Assembly (NCBI GenBank): GCA_041689775.1
Contig: JBDNFP010000068.1
Location: 1-20,466, forward strand
Direction of reading: 5' to 3'
Length of the DNA stretch: 20,466 nt
From: JBDNFP01 sp041689775
GTDB taxonomy: Bacteria; Bacteroidota; Bacteroidia; Cytophagales; Spirosomataceae
Below are positions 1 to 7,875 of this stretch, piece by piece. Positions within the stretch are counted from its first letter, which is position 1, and every line of letters starts with the position of its first letter. The notes under the pieces are model-generated. The model made no database searches, had not been told where the DNA came from, and saw nothing but the letters and a program-made list of their open reading frames with translations. The position numbers were made by a program, and so were the translations under genes.

Positions 1-1
1 G

Positions 2-133
2 ACGACCATAAACGCCAAGACTTACGCCACCAAGAGGCCGCTTGACCACAACTTCAAAAAGGACATGGGTCGCTACATCACTTTTGATGAGAAAATACCC
101 AAATGGAATTACCTGATCAAGCCCGGAAATTGA
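2..133 (+). CDS. C-terminal fragment of an unidentified protein (5' end outside window)
   Basis: An open frame runs from the left edge to a TGA at 131-133 and gives 43 residues ending in KWNYLIKPGN. I do not recognise the family. Nothing visible in the fragment is a catalytic or membrane motif; it is polar and rich in Lys, Asp and Tyr. Its base composition resembles the sulfatase downstream rather than the AT-rich stretch that follows, so it may be the tail of a normal chromosomal gene whose body lies outside the window. The frame stays open after the TGA and runs into the TPR remnant, but the two look unrelated. Confidence 0.5.
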   Translation, partial: TTINAKTYATKRPLDHNFKKDMGRYITFDEKIPKWNYLIKPGN

Positions 134-298
134 CCATCTTATTTTTTAATCATTCCTAAGACACAAAAATTATCAAAGCACCGTTATTATTTAAAACTAA
201 ATGACAAATCAAATGCTATAAAAAATTATGAAAAAGCTTTTGAACTTGACCCTGCCGACCAACAAACAAAAGAAACAATAGAAAAATTGAAGAAATAA
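134..298 (+). pseudogene. Orphan TPR-repeat C-terminal remnant
   Basis: This frame has no start codon and ends at TAA 296-298. From about 185 it reads as one tetratricopeptide repeat plus a capping helix (YYLKLNDKSNAIKNYEKAFE, then LDPADQQ and a Lys/Glu-rich tail). The pattern of small and aromatic residues, AI-NYEKA-ELDP, is the classic TPR signature. TPR tails of this type end many Bacteroidetes serine hydrolases and peptidases, but the parent protein cannot be told from here. The stretch is much more AT-rich than its neighbours. I infer a decayed or truncated gene brought in with the palindromic element just downstream. Confidence 0.55.
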
Positions 299-300
299 CA

Positions 301-436
301 GCACATAACATCGGTTTGACAATGTGGCGGATTTAGTGCTAAATTCAAGTTTAGTTTTTCAATTGAAATTTAGTTCAAAATTGAAGTTTTGTCTTTCAAA
401 GTCCGCCACATCGCCAAGCCGAAAACCGTTAGTGGC
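301..436. repeat. Long imperfect palindrome, attC-like element
   Basis: A perfect 10-bp pair, ATGTGGCGGA at 322-331 and TCCGCCACAT at 402-411, is extended outward by CGGTTTG-like and CAAGCCG-like arms and then by GTTATGTGC-like and GTTAGTGGC-like ends. The arms enclose about 70 bases of three degenerate 18-19 bp units at 347-365, 366-383 and 384-401, related to AARTTTWGTYYTTCAAATTG. A large folded element directly after the stop codon of an orphan gene end, with an outer GTTA box, resembles integron attC sites. The GTTRRRY box of classical attC is only partly matched. No integrase is visible. Confidence 0.5.
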
Positions 437-673
437 CACCGCAAAAAAACACGACAAACAAACAAGTGAGTAACCCAATCACATATACCAAACCTATTAC
501 CCTCCTACCGCTAGATTGTATCTGATGGTCTGGGCAGGATGGTCAACTTTTCCCTCTCCCATGTATATCGCTTTCCAAAGGAAGACGACGTACACCCAAA
601 AATCATGATCCGGCTAGTATTCTGATATAGGTAGAAAATGAATTGAACGGCTTTTTCTACAAAAACCCGTTTT
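437..673. other. Intergenic leader of the sulfatase, no gene seen
   Basis: There is no convincing coding frame here on either strand. The open frame on the minus strand overlaps the sulfatase start and has no recognisable content. Base composition moves from AT-rich next to the palindrome to the GC-richer sulfatase gene. No exact TAnnTTTG promoter box was found. Confidence 0.4.
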
Positions 674-2065
674 ATGAAGCAGCTAGTCGGCCTCCTTTTC
701 TGCCTTTCCTTATCTGCCACTACCCTGGCGCAAACCCCGCCGTCCACGAAGCCCAACATCATCTACATCCTGGCCGACGACCTAGGGTACTTCGACCTGG
801 GCAGCTACGGCAACCCCTACAACGAAACCCCACACCTCGACTCGCTGGCGCGGCAGGGTTTGCGATTCACGCAGGCCTACTCGGCCAGCCCGGTCTGTTC
901 GCCCTCGCGGGCAGCGATCCTGACGGGCCGCCACCCGGCGCGCTACGGGCTCACCAACTTCATTGCCGGCAACCGTACCGACGATACCTCGCCCGTGAAC
1001 CCCTCGCCCTGGAACCCCTTCCTACCCGCCTCCGCTACGACAATCGCCGAGTGGATCAGGCCGCTGGGCTACACCACCGGTATGGTGGGCAAGTGGCACC
1101 TGGGCAATGCCGACAGCTTGGCTCCCTGGAATCAGGGTTTTGATTTCAGCCGCATGATCGGCAAAAACGGGCTAGATTACTACAATTACTCCATCTTTGA
1201 GGACAGCTACAAAACGGAATTTGTGGACAACGGCACCAAGTATCTTACCGATAAACTCACCGATTACGCCGTAGAATTCGTAGAGAAAAACGTCAGTAAG
1301 CCAGGCGTGGCCCGTCCTTTCTTCCTATACCTCACCTACTCGGCCCCGCATGTGTTCATTGTGCCTCGGGGTGATAAGTTGAAGAAGTACTTTTTGAAAT
1401 ACGAGAAGTTTGAAGGCCGCTACAACCCCAACTACGGGGCCATGATGGAAAGCCTCGACGACGGTGTTGGCCGACTGATGGCGACCCTCCGCAAGAAAGG
1501 ATTACTGGAAAATACGCTGGTGATCTTTACCTCCGACAACGGCGGCGTGGGCTTACCTGAACTCGGGCCGATCCCGACCAACATGGAACCGCTCCGCAAG
1601 TGGAAGGGACATATCTACGAGGGCGGCATCCGGATTCCGGCCATCATGTTCTGGAAAGGGAAAATAGCCCCCGGCCAAACGAGCGAGCAGTATTTTAGCA
1701 ACGTAGACTACTTCGCCACGTTCAGCGAACTATTAAACCACCCGATGCCCGAGGTAGAGATGGACAGCCGAAGTATACTGGCCACTATACTGAACCCAAA
1801 AATAACCTTACCCGATCAGCCCGCCTATTGGCACTACCCGCATTTCAGCAACCAACTAGGCCGTCCCGCCGGAGCCGTGCGCCTGGGCGATTATAAGCTC
1901 ACCGAAAGCTACGAAACCGGCGAAATGGAGTTGTATAACCTTCGGGAAGATATGGGTGAAAGCAAAAATCTGGCTTCTACTATGCCGAAGAAAAAGCAGG
2001 AAATGGCGGCGCTTTTCAAGGCTTGGCAAAAGCAGGTGAAGGCCAATATGCCGGTACGGAAGTAG
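674..2065 (+). CDS. Secreted sulfatase (arylsulfatase family, formylglycine type)
   Basis: Hydrolyses a sulfate ester; the substrate cannot be read from the sequence, though relatives in Bacteroidetes often act on sulfated polysaccharides. The 463 residues start with a signal peptide (1-20, ending ATTLAQ), so it acts outside the cytoplasm. All active-site landmarks of the alkaline-phosphatase-fold sulfatases are present: metal ligands D35 and D36 in ILADDLG, the CSPSR motif at 75-79 whose Cys75 is converted to formylglycine, GKWHLG with K140 and H142, SAPH ending at H226, TSDNGG with D288 and N289, and K311 before EGGIR. The length is normal for single-domain members. The downstream hydrolase has its own promoter, so this gene is probably transcribed alone. 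GC content looks higher than in the flanking genes. No sulfatase-maturing enzyme lies in the window. Confidence 0.93.
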   Translation: MKQLVGLLFCLSLSATTLAQTPPSTKPNIIYILADDLGYFDLGSYGNPYNETPHLDSLARQGLRFTQAYSASPVCSPSRAAILTGRHPARYGLTNFIAGNRTDDTSPVNPSPWNPFLPASATTIAEWIRPLGYTTGMVGKWHLGNADSLAPWNQGFDFSRMIGKNGLDYYNYSIFEDSYKTEFVDNGTKYLTDKLTDYAVEFVEKNVSKPGVARPFFLYLTYSAPHVFIVPRGDKLKKYFLKYEKFEGRYNPNYGAMMESLDDGVGRLMATLRKKGLLENTLVIFTSDNGGVGLPELGPIPTNMEPLRKWKGHIYEGGIRIPAIMFWKGKIAPGQTSEQYFSNVDYFATFSELLNHPMPEVEMDSRSILATILNPKITLPDQPAYWHYPHFSNQLGRPAGAVRLGDYKLTESYETGEMELYNLREDMGESKNLASTMPKKKQEMAALFKAWQKQVKANMPVRK

Positions 2066-2172
2066 GCTACTTTATTAACCCTTTCTCTAGTTTAAAGCCG
2101 TCGTTGGTAACGAATACTAACAACTACTTATTCCGAAGATCTAGGAAAAGTGTGCAAAGCAACTATTTAGCT

Positions 2173-2180
2173 TACATTTG
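2173..2180 (+). promoter_or_regulatory. Bacteroidetes -7 promoter box TACATTTG for the serine hydrolase
   Basis: TACATTTG matches the Bacteroidetes sigma-A -7 consensus TAnnTTTG exactly and lies 18 bases before the ATG at 2199. No clear TTG-type -33 box is visible at the right distance. The box overlaps a TTG codon at 2178 that could be mistaken for an upstream start. Confidence 0.5.
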
Positions 2181-2198
2181 AGAAAACAACCTTACACT

Positions 2199-3425
2199 AT
2201 GAAATATACTAAACACCTTTTCATCTACTTATTTGTTTTCGTTTTTCCGGCTGAAAGCATTTTTTCGCAATCAGTCGATAAAGCCATTGCGGGTATATCG
2301 CTTGAACGACTAAAAACCTATGAGAGTTATTTAAACGAATCTATTCAAGACGGCGAGATTCCGGGAGCGGTCTCTATGATTGTTAGAAATGGGCAGGTGG
2401 TACACCACAAAGCATTTGGCAGTAGCAATGTAAAGGACAAAACGCCAATGACTACCGAAAGCCTCTTTTATATTCAATCCATGACGAAGCCCATTATCAC
2501 AGTCGCTTTCATGATGCTTTACGAAGAAGGCCATTTTTTGTTGACGGACCCTGTATCTAAATACATCCCTGCCTTCAAAGACCTGAAAGTAGCCAAAGAT
2601 CTGAGTACTGGAAAAGACGGCGAAACCGTACCGATGAAAAAAGAGATAACTATTGCGAATCTATTGAGCCACACGGCCGGGTTATCGCATGGATTGGGAG
2701 GAAGTACGCTTGATCGTGATTACGCCAAAGCGATGTACCAGCAACACGCTACCGTAACAGACCGCGTGAATGCCATGCTAGCGTTGCCGCTTATAGGGCA
2801 GCCGGGAGAGCAATGGTATTATAGTGCAGCTCCGGACGTACTTTCGGTTTTGATCGAGAAATTTTCAGGCATGAGTACCAACGATTTTCTGAATAAACGG
2901 ATTTATGAGCCACTCGCCATGAAGCATACGGGCTATAATATTCCAAAAAAGGAGCAGTCACACGTTGTGTCTGTCCACATTAAAAACAAGGAAGGGATAC
3001 TACAAAGCAGCCCTAATCAACCCAAAATGGAGGGTGTCACTATATGGAGCGGCGTAAATGGCTTGTACACTACGGCGGCCGATTACATGACCTTCTGCCA
3101 AATGCTATTGAATAAAGGCGAATGGAAAGGCAAAAGACTATTGAGTAGAAAAACCGTTGAATTGATGACCCAAAACCATGTCGGTGATTTATACAATGGA
3201 GCTGGTGAAGGCTTTGGCCTGGGCTTCGCGGTAGTTGAAAACGTAGGCAAAACGAAGCTATTGGGCTCAGAAGGTATTTTTTATTGGAGCGGGGCTAACA
3301 ACACGCATTTTTTTATCGATCCCAAAGAAAACTTAGTTGCCATTTTTATGACCCAATTGGCTCCCTTCTCAAACTCTTACCATACAAAGCTTCGTCAGCA
3401 TGTGCTGCAAGCTATTGTGGATTGA
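2199..3425 (+). CDS. Secreted serine hydrolase, class C beta-lactamase/esterase fold
   Basis: 408 residues from the ATG at 2199. I prefer this start because an earlier TTG at 2178 sits inside the promoter box and would precede the signal peptide. Residues 1-24 form a signal peptide (hydrophobic FIYLFVFVF, then SIFSQ). The nucleophile motif SMTK gives Ser94 and Lys97, and the second motif is YSA around Tyr208, in place of the YxN of true beta-lactamases. Such proteins are usually esterases, peptidases or D-amino-acid hydrolases (family VIII esterase/EstB-like, Pfam Beta-lactamase) rather than resistance enzymes. The segment GSEGIFYWSGANNTHF near the C-terminus occupies the place of the KTG/HxG strand. 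The natural substrate is unknown. The gene is followed by a strong hairpin terminator. Its GC content is lower than that of the sulfatase upstream. Confidence 0.88.
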   Translation: MKYTKHLFIYLFVFVFPAESIFSQSVDKAIAGISLERLKTYESYLNESIQDGEIPGAVSMIVRNGQVVHHKAFGSSNVKDKTPMTTESLFYIQSMTKPIITVAFMMLYEEGHFLLTDPVSKYIPAFKDLKVAKDLSTGKDGETVPMKKEITIANLLSHTAGLSHGLGGSTLDRDYAKAMYQQHATVTDRVNAMLALPLIGQPGEQWYYSAAPDVLSVLIEKFSGMSTNDFLNKRIYEPLAMKHTGYNIPKKEQSHVVSVHIKNKEGILQSSPNQPKMEGVTIWSGVNGLYTTAADYMTFCQMLLNKGEWKGKRLLSRKTVELMTQNHVGDLYNGAGEGFGLGFAVVENVGKTKLLGSEGIFYWSGANNTHFFIDPKENLVAIFMTQLAPFSNSYHTKLRQHVLQAIVD

Positions 3426-3445
3426 GAGAATAATAAAAACCACAT

Positions 3446-3489
3446 TTACGCCTCTCCGAAGCCAGCCTCGGAGAGGCGTAACTTTTGTA
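3446..3489 (+). terminator. 14-bp-stem hairpin after the serine hydrolase
   Basis: A perfect 14-bp inverted repeat (3446-3459 with 3468-3481, arms TTACGCCTCTCCGA and TCGGAGAGGCGTAA, 8-base loop) begins 20 bases after the stop codon and is followed by CTTTTGT. This is suitable for rho-independent termination, although the T-run is short. It also forms the first member of a small repeat group. Confidence 0.65.
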
Positions 3490-3704
3490 GAAAACCCCAA
3501 ATCAAGCACATGAATCAGGCATCGAAGAGGTTATGAAGGTAGTTTTTTGAACAGTTGCATACATACCGACTGGATGAATCAACCTTAATAGTACGTATTT
3601 TGCTGTTTACACAAGAGGCATCAGAGATGCCAAATCTTTGTAGAATGCCACACACCCACACAAAAATCGGGCTTCGGAGACGCCCAACTTTTCTCCAAAA
3701 CCGA
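3446..3704 (+). repeat. Three degenerate hairpin repeats with a TTTGTAGAAAACC-like tail
   Basis: Copy A is the 14-bp hairpin at 3446-3481 followed by CTTTTGTAGAAAACCCC. Copy B is GGCATC-AGA-GATGCC at 3617-3631 followed by AAATCTTTGTAGAATGCC. Copy C is GGGCTTC-GGA-GACGCCC at 3669-3685, with one stem mismatch, followed by AACTTTTCTCCAAAACCG. Each is a hairpin followed at once by a similar 17-18 base tail. The shared layout suggests one family of REP-like intergenic elements. The rest of this gene-free stretch (3426-3712) holds nothing else I can identify. Confidence 0.5.
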
Positions 3705-3712
3705 ACCTGCTC

Positions 3713-4180
3713 CTACTTTTTTTCCCGCTTCCGAAAGGCATACACCAACCCAAAATGGCTTTTCAACACTCCATTGGCCAGATCGTTCTTCACGTAGGGG
3801 TTCAGTTCCAAGGCTACCTGAATGCCCCGGTTTTGGGCGAAAGGCGATACCCGCACACCGACGTTGAGCGAGTAGCCGTCTATCGTCAGAAGCTTGGCCT
3901 TCGGGTCGGCAATACGGTAAAGCGGATTGACCCGCAAACCTCCACCGATGTACACTTGTACGACCTCGCTCCTTTTGAGATTGACCATGGGTAATATATC
4001 GACACTCAGGCTACTAAACAGCGAGTTGGTCTGGTAGCGGGTATCGAGCCAAATGGCGTAGCGCGGGTTAGTACTAAGCGTTAGCAGGCCGTTCCAGGGG
4101 TAGTACCCTACCGAAGCCTGTGAGAAGGCCGCCTGCCCCACCCCGAGAGTAAGTAGTACGAGAAGAACCGTTTTTTTCAT
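3713..4180 (-). CDS. Small exported beta-strand-rich protein, function unknown
   Basis: 155 residues from an ATG at 4178-4180. A signal peptide covers about residues 1-20 (MKKTVLLVLLTLGVGQAAFS). The mature part alternates hydrophobic and polar residues (for example VVQVYIGGGLRVNPLYR and YSLNVGVRVSPF), as expected of an outer-membrane barrel or periplasmic beta-sandwich. It ends FGLVYAFRKREKK; an aromatic strand near the C-terminus is common in barrels. I do not recognise the family. It lies downstream of ffh on the same strand, but a terminator hairpin separates the two, so it is probably transcribed on its own. Confidence 0.75.
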   Translation of the reverse strand: MKKTVLLVLLTLGVGQAAFSQASVGYYPWNGLLTLSTNPRYAIWLDTRYQTNSLFSSLSVDILPMVNLKRSEVVQVYIGGGLRVNPLYRIADPKAKLLTIDGYSLNVGVRVSPFAQNRGIQVALELNPYVKNDLANGVLKSHFGLVYAFRKREKK

Positions 4181-4190
4181 GGCAGAGAAT

Positions 4191-4222
4191 AAAAATCTCC
4201 GGAAACAACCAAGTTCCCGGAG
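4191..4222 (-). terminator. Rho-independent terminator of ffh
   Basis: On the minus strand the arms CTCCGG and CCGGAG (4217-4222 and 4197-4202) flank a 14-base loop and are followed by ATTTTTATT. Extra pairing of GGAA with TTTCC lengthens the stem with a bulge. It lies 44 bases past the ffh stop codon and just before the next gene's start. Confidence 0.65.
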
Positions 4223-4265
4223 CTCGTTTTATATCAAAAAAGATAGCAGCATAGTGGGCCCATGA

Positions 4266-5588
4266 CTAACGGCGTAGCGCCTTTTTCATGGCAGCCGGAG
4301 ACTGCATCGTATTCATTTTCTTCATCATCTTCCGCATTTCGTCAAACTGCTTCAACAAGTTATTTACCTGCTGAATAGAAGTACCACTACCATTTGCAAT
4401 CCGCTTTTTACGGCTACCGTCGATCAAATCGGGAGTTTCGCGCTCATTCTTCGTCATCGACTGAATAATGGCTTCAATGGGTTTGAATGAATCATTATCA
4501 ATGTCCAGATCTTTCATGGCGCTGCCCATACCCGGTATCATCCCGATCAGGTCTTTCACGTTACCCATTTTCTTGATCTGCTGTAATTGCCCCAGGAAGT
4601 CGTCGAAATCAAACTTATTCTGGCGCATTTTGGCGTTGATCCGCTTGGCTTCGTCTTCGTCGAAAGCTTGCTGCGCCCGCTCTACCAGCGATACCACGTC
4701 ACCCATGCCCAGAATCCGGCTGGCCATACGATCGGGGTAGAAAGTATCAAGTGCTTCCATTTTCTCCCCCGTACTGATGTACTTGATCGGCTTATCTACC
4801 ACCTGACGAATCGAAAGCGCGGCTCCACCCCGAGAATCACCGTCGAGCTTGGTAAGTACCACTCCGTCGAAATTAAGACGTTCGTTAAAGGTCTTAGCGG
4901 TATTTACCGCGTCCTGACCCATCATAGAGTCAACCACAAACAGAATTTCGGTAGGCTTCACGGCGGCTTTAATATCAGCTACCTCTTTCATCATCACCTC
5001 GTCTACGGCCAAACGTCCGGCTGTATCCACGATAACGATTTTCTTGCCGGTTTTGCGCGCGTAGGCTAGGGCATTGATTGCAATATCTACCGCACTCTTG
5101 TTATCGGGTTCGGCGTATACTTCTACACCAATCTGCTCGCCCAATACTTTCAGCTGTTCAATCGCCGCAGGACGGTAAATATCACAGGCGGTAAGAAGTA
5201 CGTTACGCCCCTGCTTTTTGAGCATACTGGCCAGTTTACCCGAGAAGGTAGTCTTACCCGAACCCTGTAAACCCGCAATCAAAACTACCGCTGGATCACC
5301 CTTGATGTTGATACTCTCCGACTTTCCACCCATCAGCTCGGTCAGCTCTTCCTGCACGATCTTCACGAACAGCTGCCCGGGCTCCACCGAAATCAGGATT
5401 TTGCGATCGATCGCCTTATCCTTGATCCGATCCGTGATTTCCTTAGCTACCTTAAAGTTTACGTCGGCATCGACCAGCGCGCGGCGCACCTCTTTGGTCG
5501 TGGCTGCTACGTTGATATCAGAAATCCTGTCTTTCCCTTTGAGGGTACGAAATGCGGTATTGAGTTTATCCTGTAAGCTTTCAAACAT
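4266..5588 (-). CDS. ffh: Signal recognition particle protein Ffh
   Basis: SRP GTPase that binds signal sequences of nascent membrane proteins and, with 4.5S RNA and FtsY, delivers ribosomes to the translocon. The 440 residues have the full family layout: N domain (about 1-90), G domain with the P-loop GLQGSGKTT at 106-114, TACDIYRPAA near 133-142, DTAGR at 188-192 and TKLDG at 246-250, then the methionine-rich M domain (about 300-440). The M domain contains the signal-binding segment with MGNVKDLIGMIPGMG and the RNA-binding region around RKKRIANGSG. Length is typical. It is a housekeeping gene, so the surrounding DNA is chromosomal. No SRP RNA or ftsY is visible nearby. Confidence 0.97.
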   Translation of the reverse strand: MFESLQDKLNTAFRTLKGKDRISDINVAATTKEVRRALVDADVNFKVAKEITDRIKDKAIDRKILISVEPGQLFVKIVQEELTELMGGKSESINIKGDPAVVLIAGLQGSGKTTFSGKLASMLKKQGRNVLLTACDIYRPAAIEQLKVLGEQIGVEVYAEPDNKSAVDIAINALAYARKTGKKIVIVDTAGRLAVDEVMMKEVADIKAAVKPTEILFVVDSMMGQDAVNTAKTFNERLNFDGVVLTKLDGDSRGGAALSIRQVVDKPIKYISTGEKMEALDTFYPDRMASRILGMGDVVSLVERAQQAFDEDEAKRINAKMRQNKFDFDDFLGQLQQIKKMGNVKDLIGMIPGMGSAMKDLDIDNDSFKPIEAIIQSMTKNERETPDLIDGSRKKRIANGSGTSIQQVNNLLKQFDEMRKMMKKMNTMQSPAAMKKALRR

Positions 5589-5891
5589 GTGTATCGGGGG
5601 CCTGAGCCCGGTTGTTCGTTAATTCTATAAGTTTTTGGTCTTGGAAAATAGCATGGTAGCACCTCTCGATGCTATTTCTCAGCTTACAAAGTTAATAAGA
5701 AATTGCAGAGTTGCGGAATGGATGTATCGGATAGCCCGCAATTGTTGATCTTCCGGGGCTAAAACGGCACGATCATCCAGGAAATGAGATTAAAGTACCA
5801 CTAGCTACACCAGTCTGAAAAGGCCAAATCTCTAGGTTTTTATACTGTTTTTGAAAAGAATAGAGGCGTATGGAGTACTATACTATGACCG
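5589..5891. other. Upstream region of ffh with an inverted repeat
   Basis: There is no gene in this stretch. It contains one 9-bp perfect inverted repeat, AAATAGCAT at 5646-5654 and ATGCTATTT at 5669-5677 with a 14-base loop, about 60 bases upstream of the ffh start. It could be an operator-like site or an mRNA leader structure, but the loop is not followed by a T-run. No exact TAnnTTTG box was found. Confidence 0.35.
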
Positions 5892-6800
5892 TCAAAACAA
5901 CCACGCGACCTGAACCAAAGCACGGGTCTGACTCACGACTTTCCCGCCCGAAAGATTCTGCGCTAAGGGCTGCTGCACGCTGAGCCCGGTGGTCCAGTGG
6001 GTAGTAAAAACAGAAACACCAGCCGTACCGTTAAGCAGATTACCACCCGTCTCGTGCAATATCCGTCCTTCTAGCTTTCCGTAGTCCGAATGCTCCGCAT
6101 AGAGGCCCAGGTGCAGCATGAGGAAAACTTTCCCCACGGCGCTCGTGCGGTACACATCCACGCTACCGTAGGTTTGGTTACCAAACCGATAGCCCCGGGC
6201 GTTGGTAGTATTCAGCTTACGCGAAGCCGTTATGAGTGTTCCCCACTTGCCAGCGGTCAGGGTGTAGAAGGTATTTAGAATAAAATCGGTACTCCCCGTG
6301 CCGGGCTGAAAGTTGGCGTTAGCCACCGCCAGCGGATCTTCCTCGTCGTAACGAAAACGGCCCGTAGGAAGTTTTATACCCCCACCTACCTACAAGCTAT
6401 GGTTGATGCGGTGGCTCTCGTCGCTATCCATAAAAGTATTGAGCACATTATAATTGACCAGTACCGTGGCATCGCCCCAGCCTTGCTGCTTCTTGGTGCT
6501 GCCATCCACCAATAGCTGTTGGTCTACCCGATACGGGAGAAAAGCCATCACCTGTACTCGCTTGGCCGGATAAAACCGACCGTACAATTCTGTGATCCGA
6601 AATTGCTCATTCGTCCGAAAGTACCCGCTACCCGGATGGGTTTCAAAATTCAGGTTGGAGTAGCGTAGTCCCAGCATCGATTTGTGCGACTGCGGCATCA
6701 GGCCAAAGTACGAGCCACTGTTGGCGCAGCCGCATACATCACAGGCCCGGGAGCGGGTAAAAGAGGTTAGTACCAGGACTATAATTAGTAATTTTTTCAT
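5892..6800 (-). pseudogene. Outer-membrane transporter-like protein interrupted by one in-frame TAG
   Basis: Read as one frame this gene gives about 300 residues, with a single TAG at 6390-6392 (codon 137). Before the stop: a signal peptide, then CDVCGC, and SGSYFGLMPQSHKSMLGLRY. After it, in the same frame: VGGGIKLPTGRFRYDEEDP, and ending in a strand typical of outer-membrane barrels (ALVQVAWLF). The open pieces are 6393-6800 and 5892-6389; a GTG at 6326 could in principle restart the second piece but would skip GGGIKLPTG. Similar CDVCGC proteins accompany cytochrome c peroxidase/MbnP genes in Bacteroidetes (recalled, not searched). The start is 2 bases after the peroxidase stop, so the two are co-transcribed. 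It is either a recent pseudogene, a sequencing error, or a gene read through. Confidence 0.75.
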
Positions 6801-6802
6801 AG

Positions 6803-7825
6803 TCAGGGGGCGGAAAACCGCGAGTCGTTGAGAAATGAGGTATCCGTGAGTGTTTTGAAGAAAGCAACAATCTGCCGTTTTTCGTCAGAAGACAAAGCAA
6901 TGCCTCGTTGTGTATTGGTAGTGAGCAGTGGGTCGAGGTTGGGCGTAGCTTGCACCCCATTGGTATAGTGATCCAGTACGGCTTCCAGAGTATAAAAGCG
7001 GCCATCGTGCATGTACGGGCCCGTCACGGCCACATTACGCAAGCTTGGCACGCGAAAGCGGTAACGATCTGCTTCGTTTGCTGTAATACGGTATCGGCCT
7101 TCGTCCATCACGCCTTGAATCGTCAGGCCGTTATTGCGGTAGCTACGATCCGTAAATAGCTCACCAGCGTGGCAGGAAGCGCATTTTTAACGAAAAACCG
7201 TCAGCCCCGCCCACTCATCGTCCGTAAGCGTTTCGCCTTCGTTTCGTACGTAGTGGTCATAGCGGGAGTCACCCGATACCAGCGTCAGCATAAACTGCGA
7301 TAGCGCTTTCAGAAAGGTAGCCAAAGTAATTTCCTTCGAACCAAAAGCCTTTTTGAACATCGGTGGGTACTTCTGTGTTTTGCGCAACTTAGCCAGCACA
7401 TTTCCAGTATTTTCATCCATTTCTACCGGGTTTTCGATGGGAGCAATCGGCACAAAATCCAGGTCCCCCACGCCGCCATCCCAAAAGAATTCCGACTCCC
7501 AGGCCATGTTCTGAATCGGTAACGCGTTACGGGTACCTTTCCGGTTGTCAATGCCGTGGCTCAGGTCATGCCCGTGGTGGGTAAATCCCGAAGACTGACT
7601 ATGACATTCGGCGCAGGAAATGGTTAGGTTACGGGATAGGATCGGGTCGTTGAACAAGGCCTTTCCCAGCTCAAAGTCGTCTTTCGTGATGGGATTTTTA
7701 CTTAGGTCATAGGTAGGCTCTGGGAAGTTGGCCGGTACTGCAAACAGAATCTCCGGCTCGGCCGGGTCCGTGGGAGCACAACCCATAACCATAAGTAGTA
7801 TGATCAGTGTAGCGTACTTTTTCAT
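6803..7825 (-). pseudogene. Diheme cytochrome c peroxidase (MauG/MbnH type) with one in-frame TAA
   Basis: 340 codons with one TAA at 7187-7189 (codon 213). A lipoprotein signal peptide ends at Cys16 (LLMVMGC). Heme site 1 is CAECH at 71-75. Heme site 2 is CASCH at 215-219, two codons after the stop and in frame with it. The C-terminal part has VPSLRNVAVTGPYMHDGRF, the family signature near the distal-heme region. The paralogue in the same cluster reads LFESKGCINCHAG where this gene has VFR-stop-KCASCHAG. A Gln codon CAA is the likeliest original, one C-to-T change away. Without readthrough the product would lack the second heme and be inactive. In the cluster it lies between the MbnP gene and the transporter. 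Confidence 0.8.
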
Positions 7826-7875
7826 AGGTGTTTGGGTAAATGGCAGGACGGACCGTAGCCAGCCCTACCTATTCA

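Noticed and set aside
347..401. CRISPR array
   Set aside because: The three related units are contiguous and degenerate with no spacers, and there is no cas gene.
511..762. Minus-strand open frame upstream of the sulfatase
   Set aside because: It overlaps the sulfatase signal peptide and shows no recognisable content.
643..1143. Open frame overlapping the sulfatase start on the plus strand
   Set aside because: It is a shifted frame of the GC-rich sulfatase gene with Pro/Arg/His-rich content and no family motif; the sulfatase frame has all catalytic motifs.
2199..3425. Antibiotic-resistance beta-lactamase
   Set aside because: The YSA motif replaces YxN and the context lacks a resistance setting; it fits the broad serine esterase/peptidase group better.
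3555..3797. Plus-strand open frame of 80 codons after the serine hydrolase
   Set aside because: It runs through the hairpin repeats and into the opposite-strand exported protein; composition is not protein-like.
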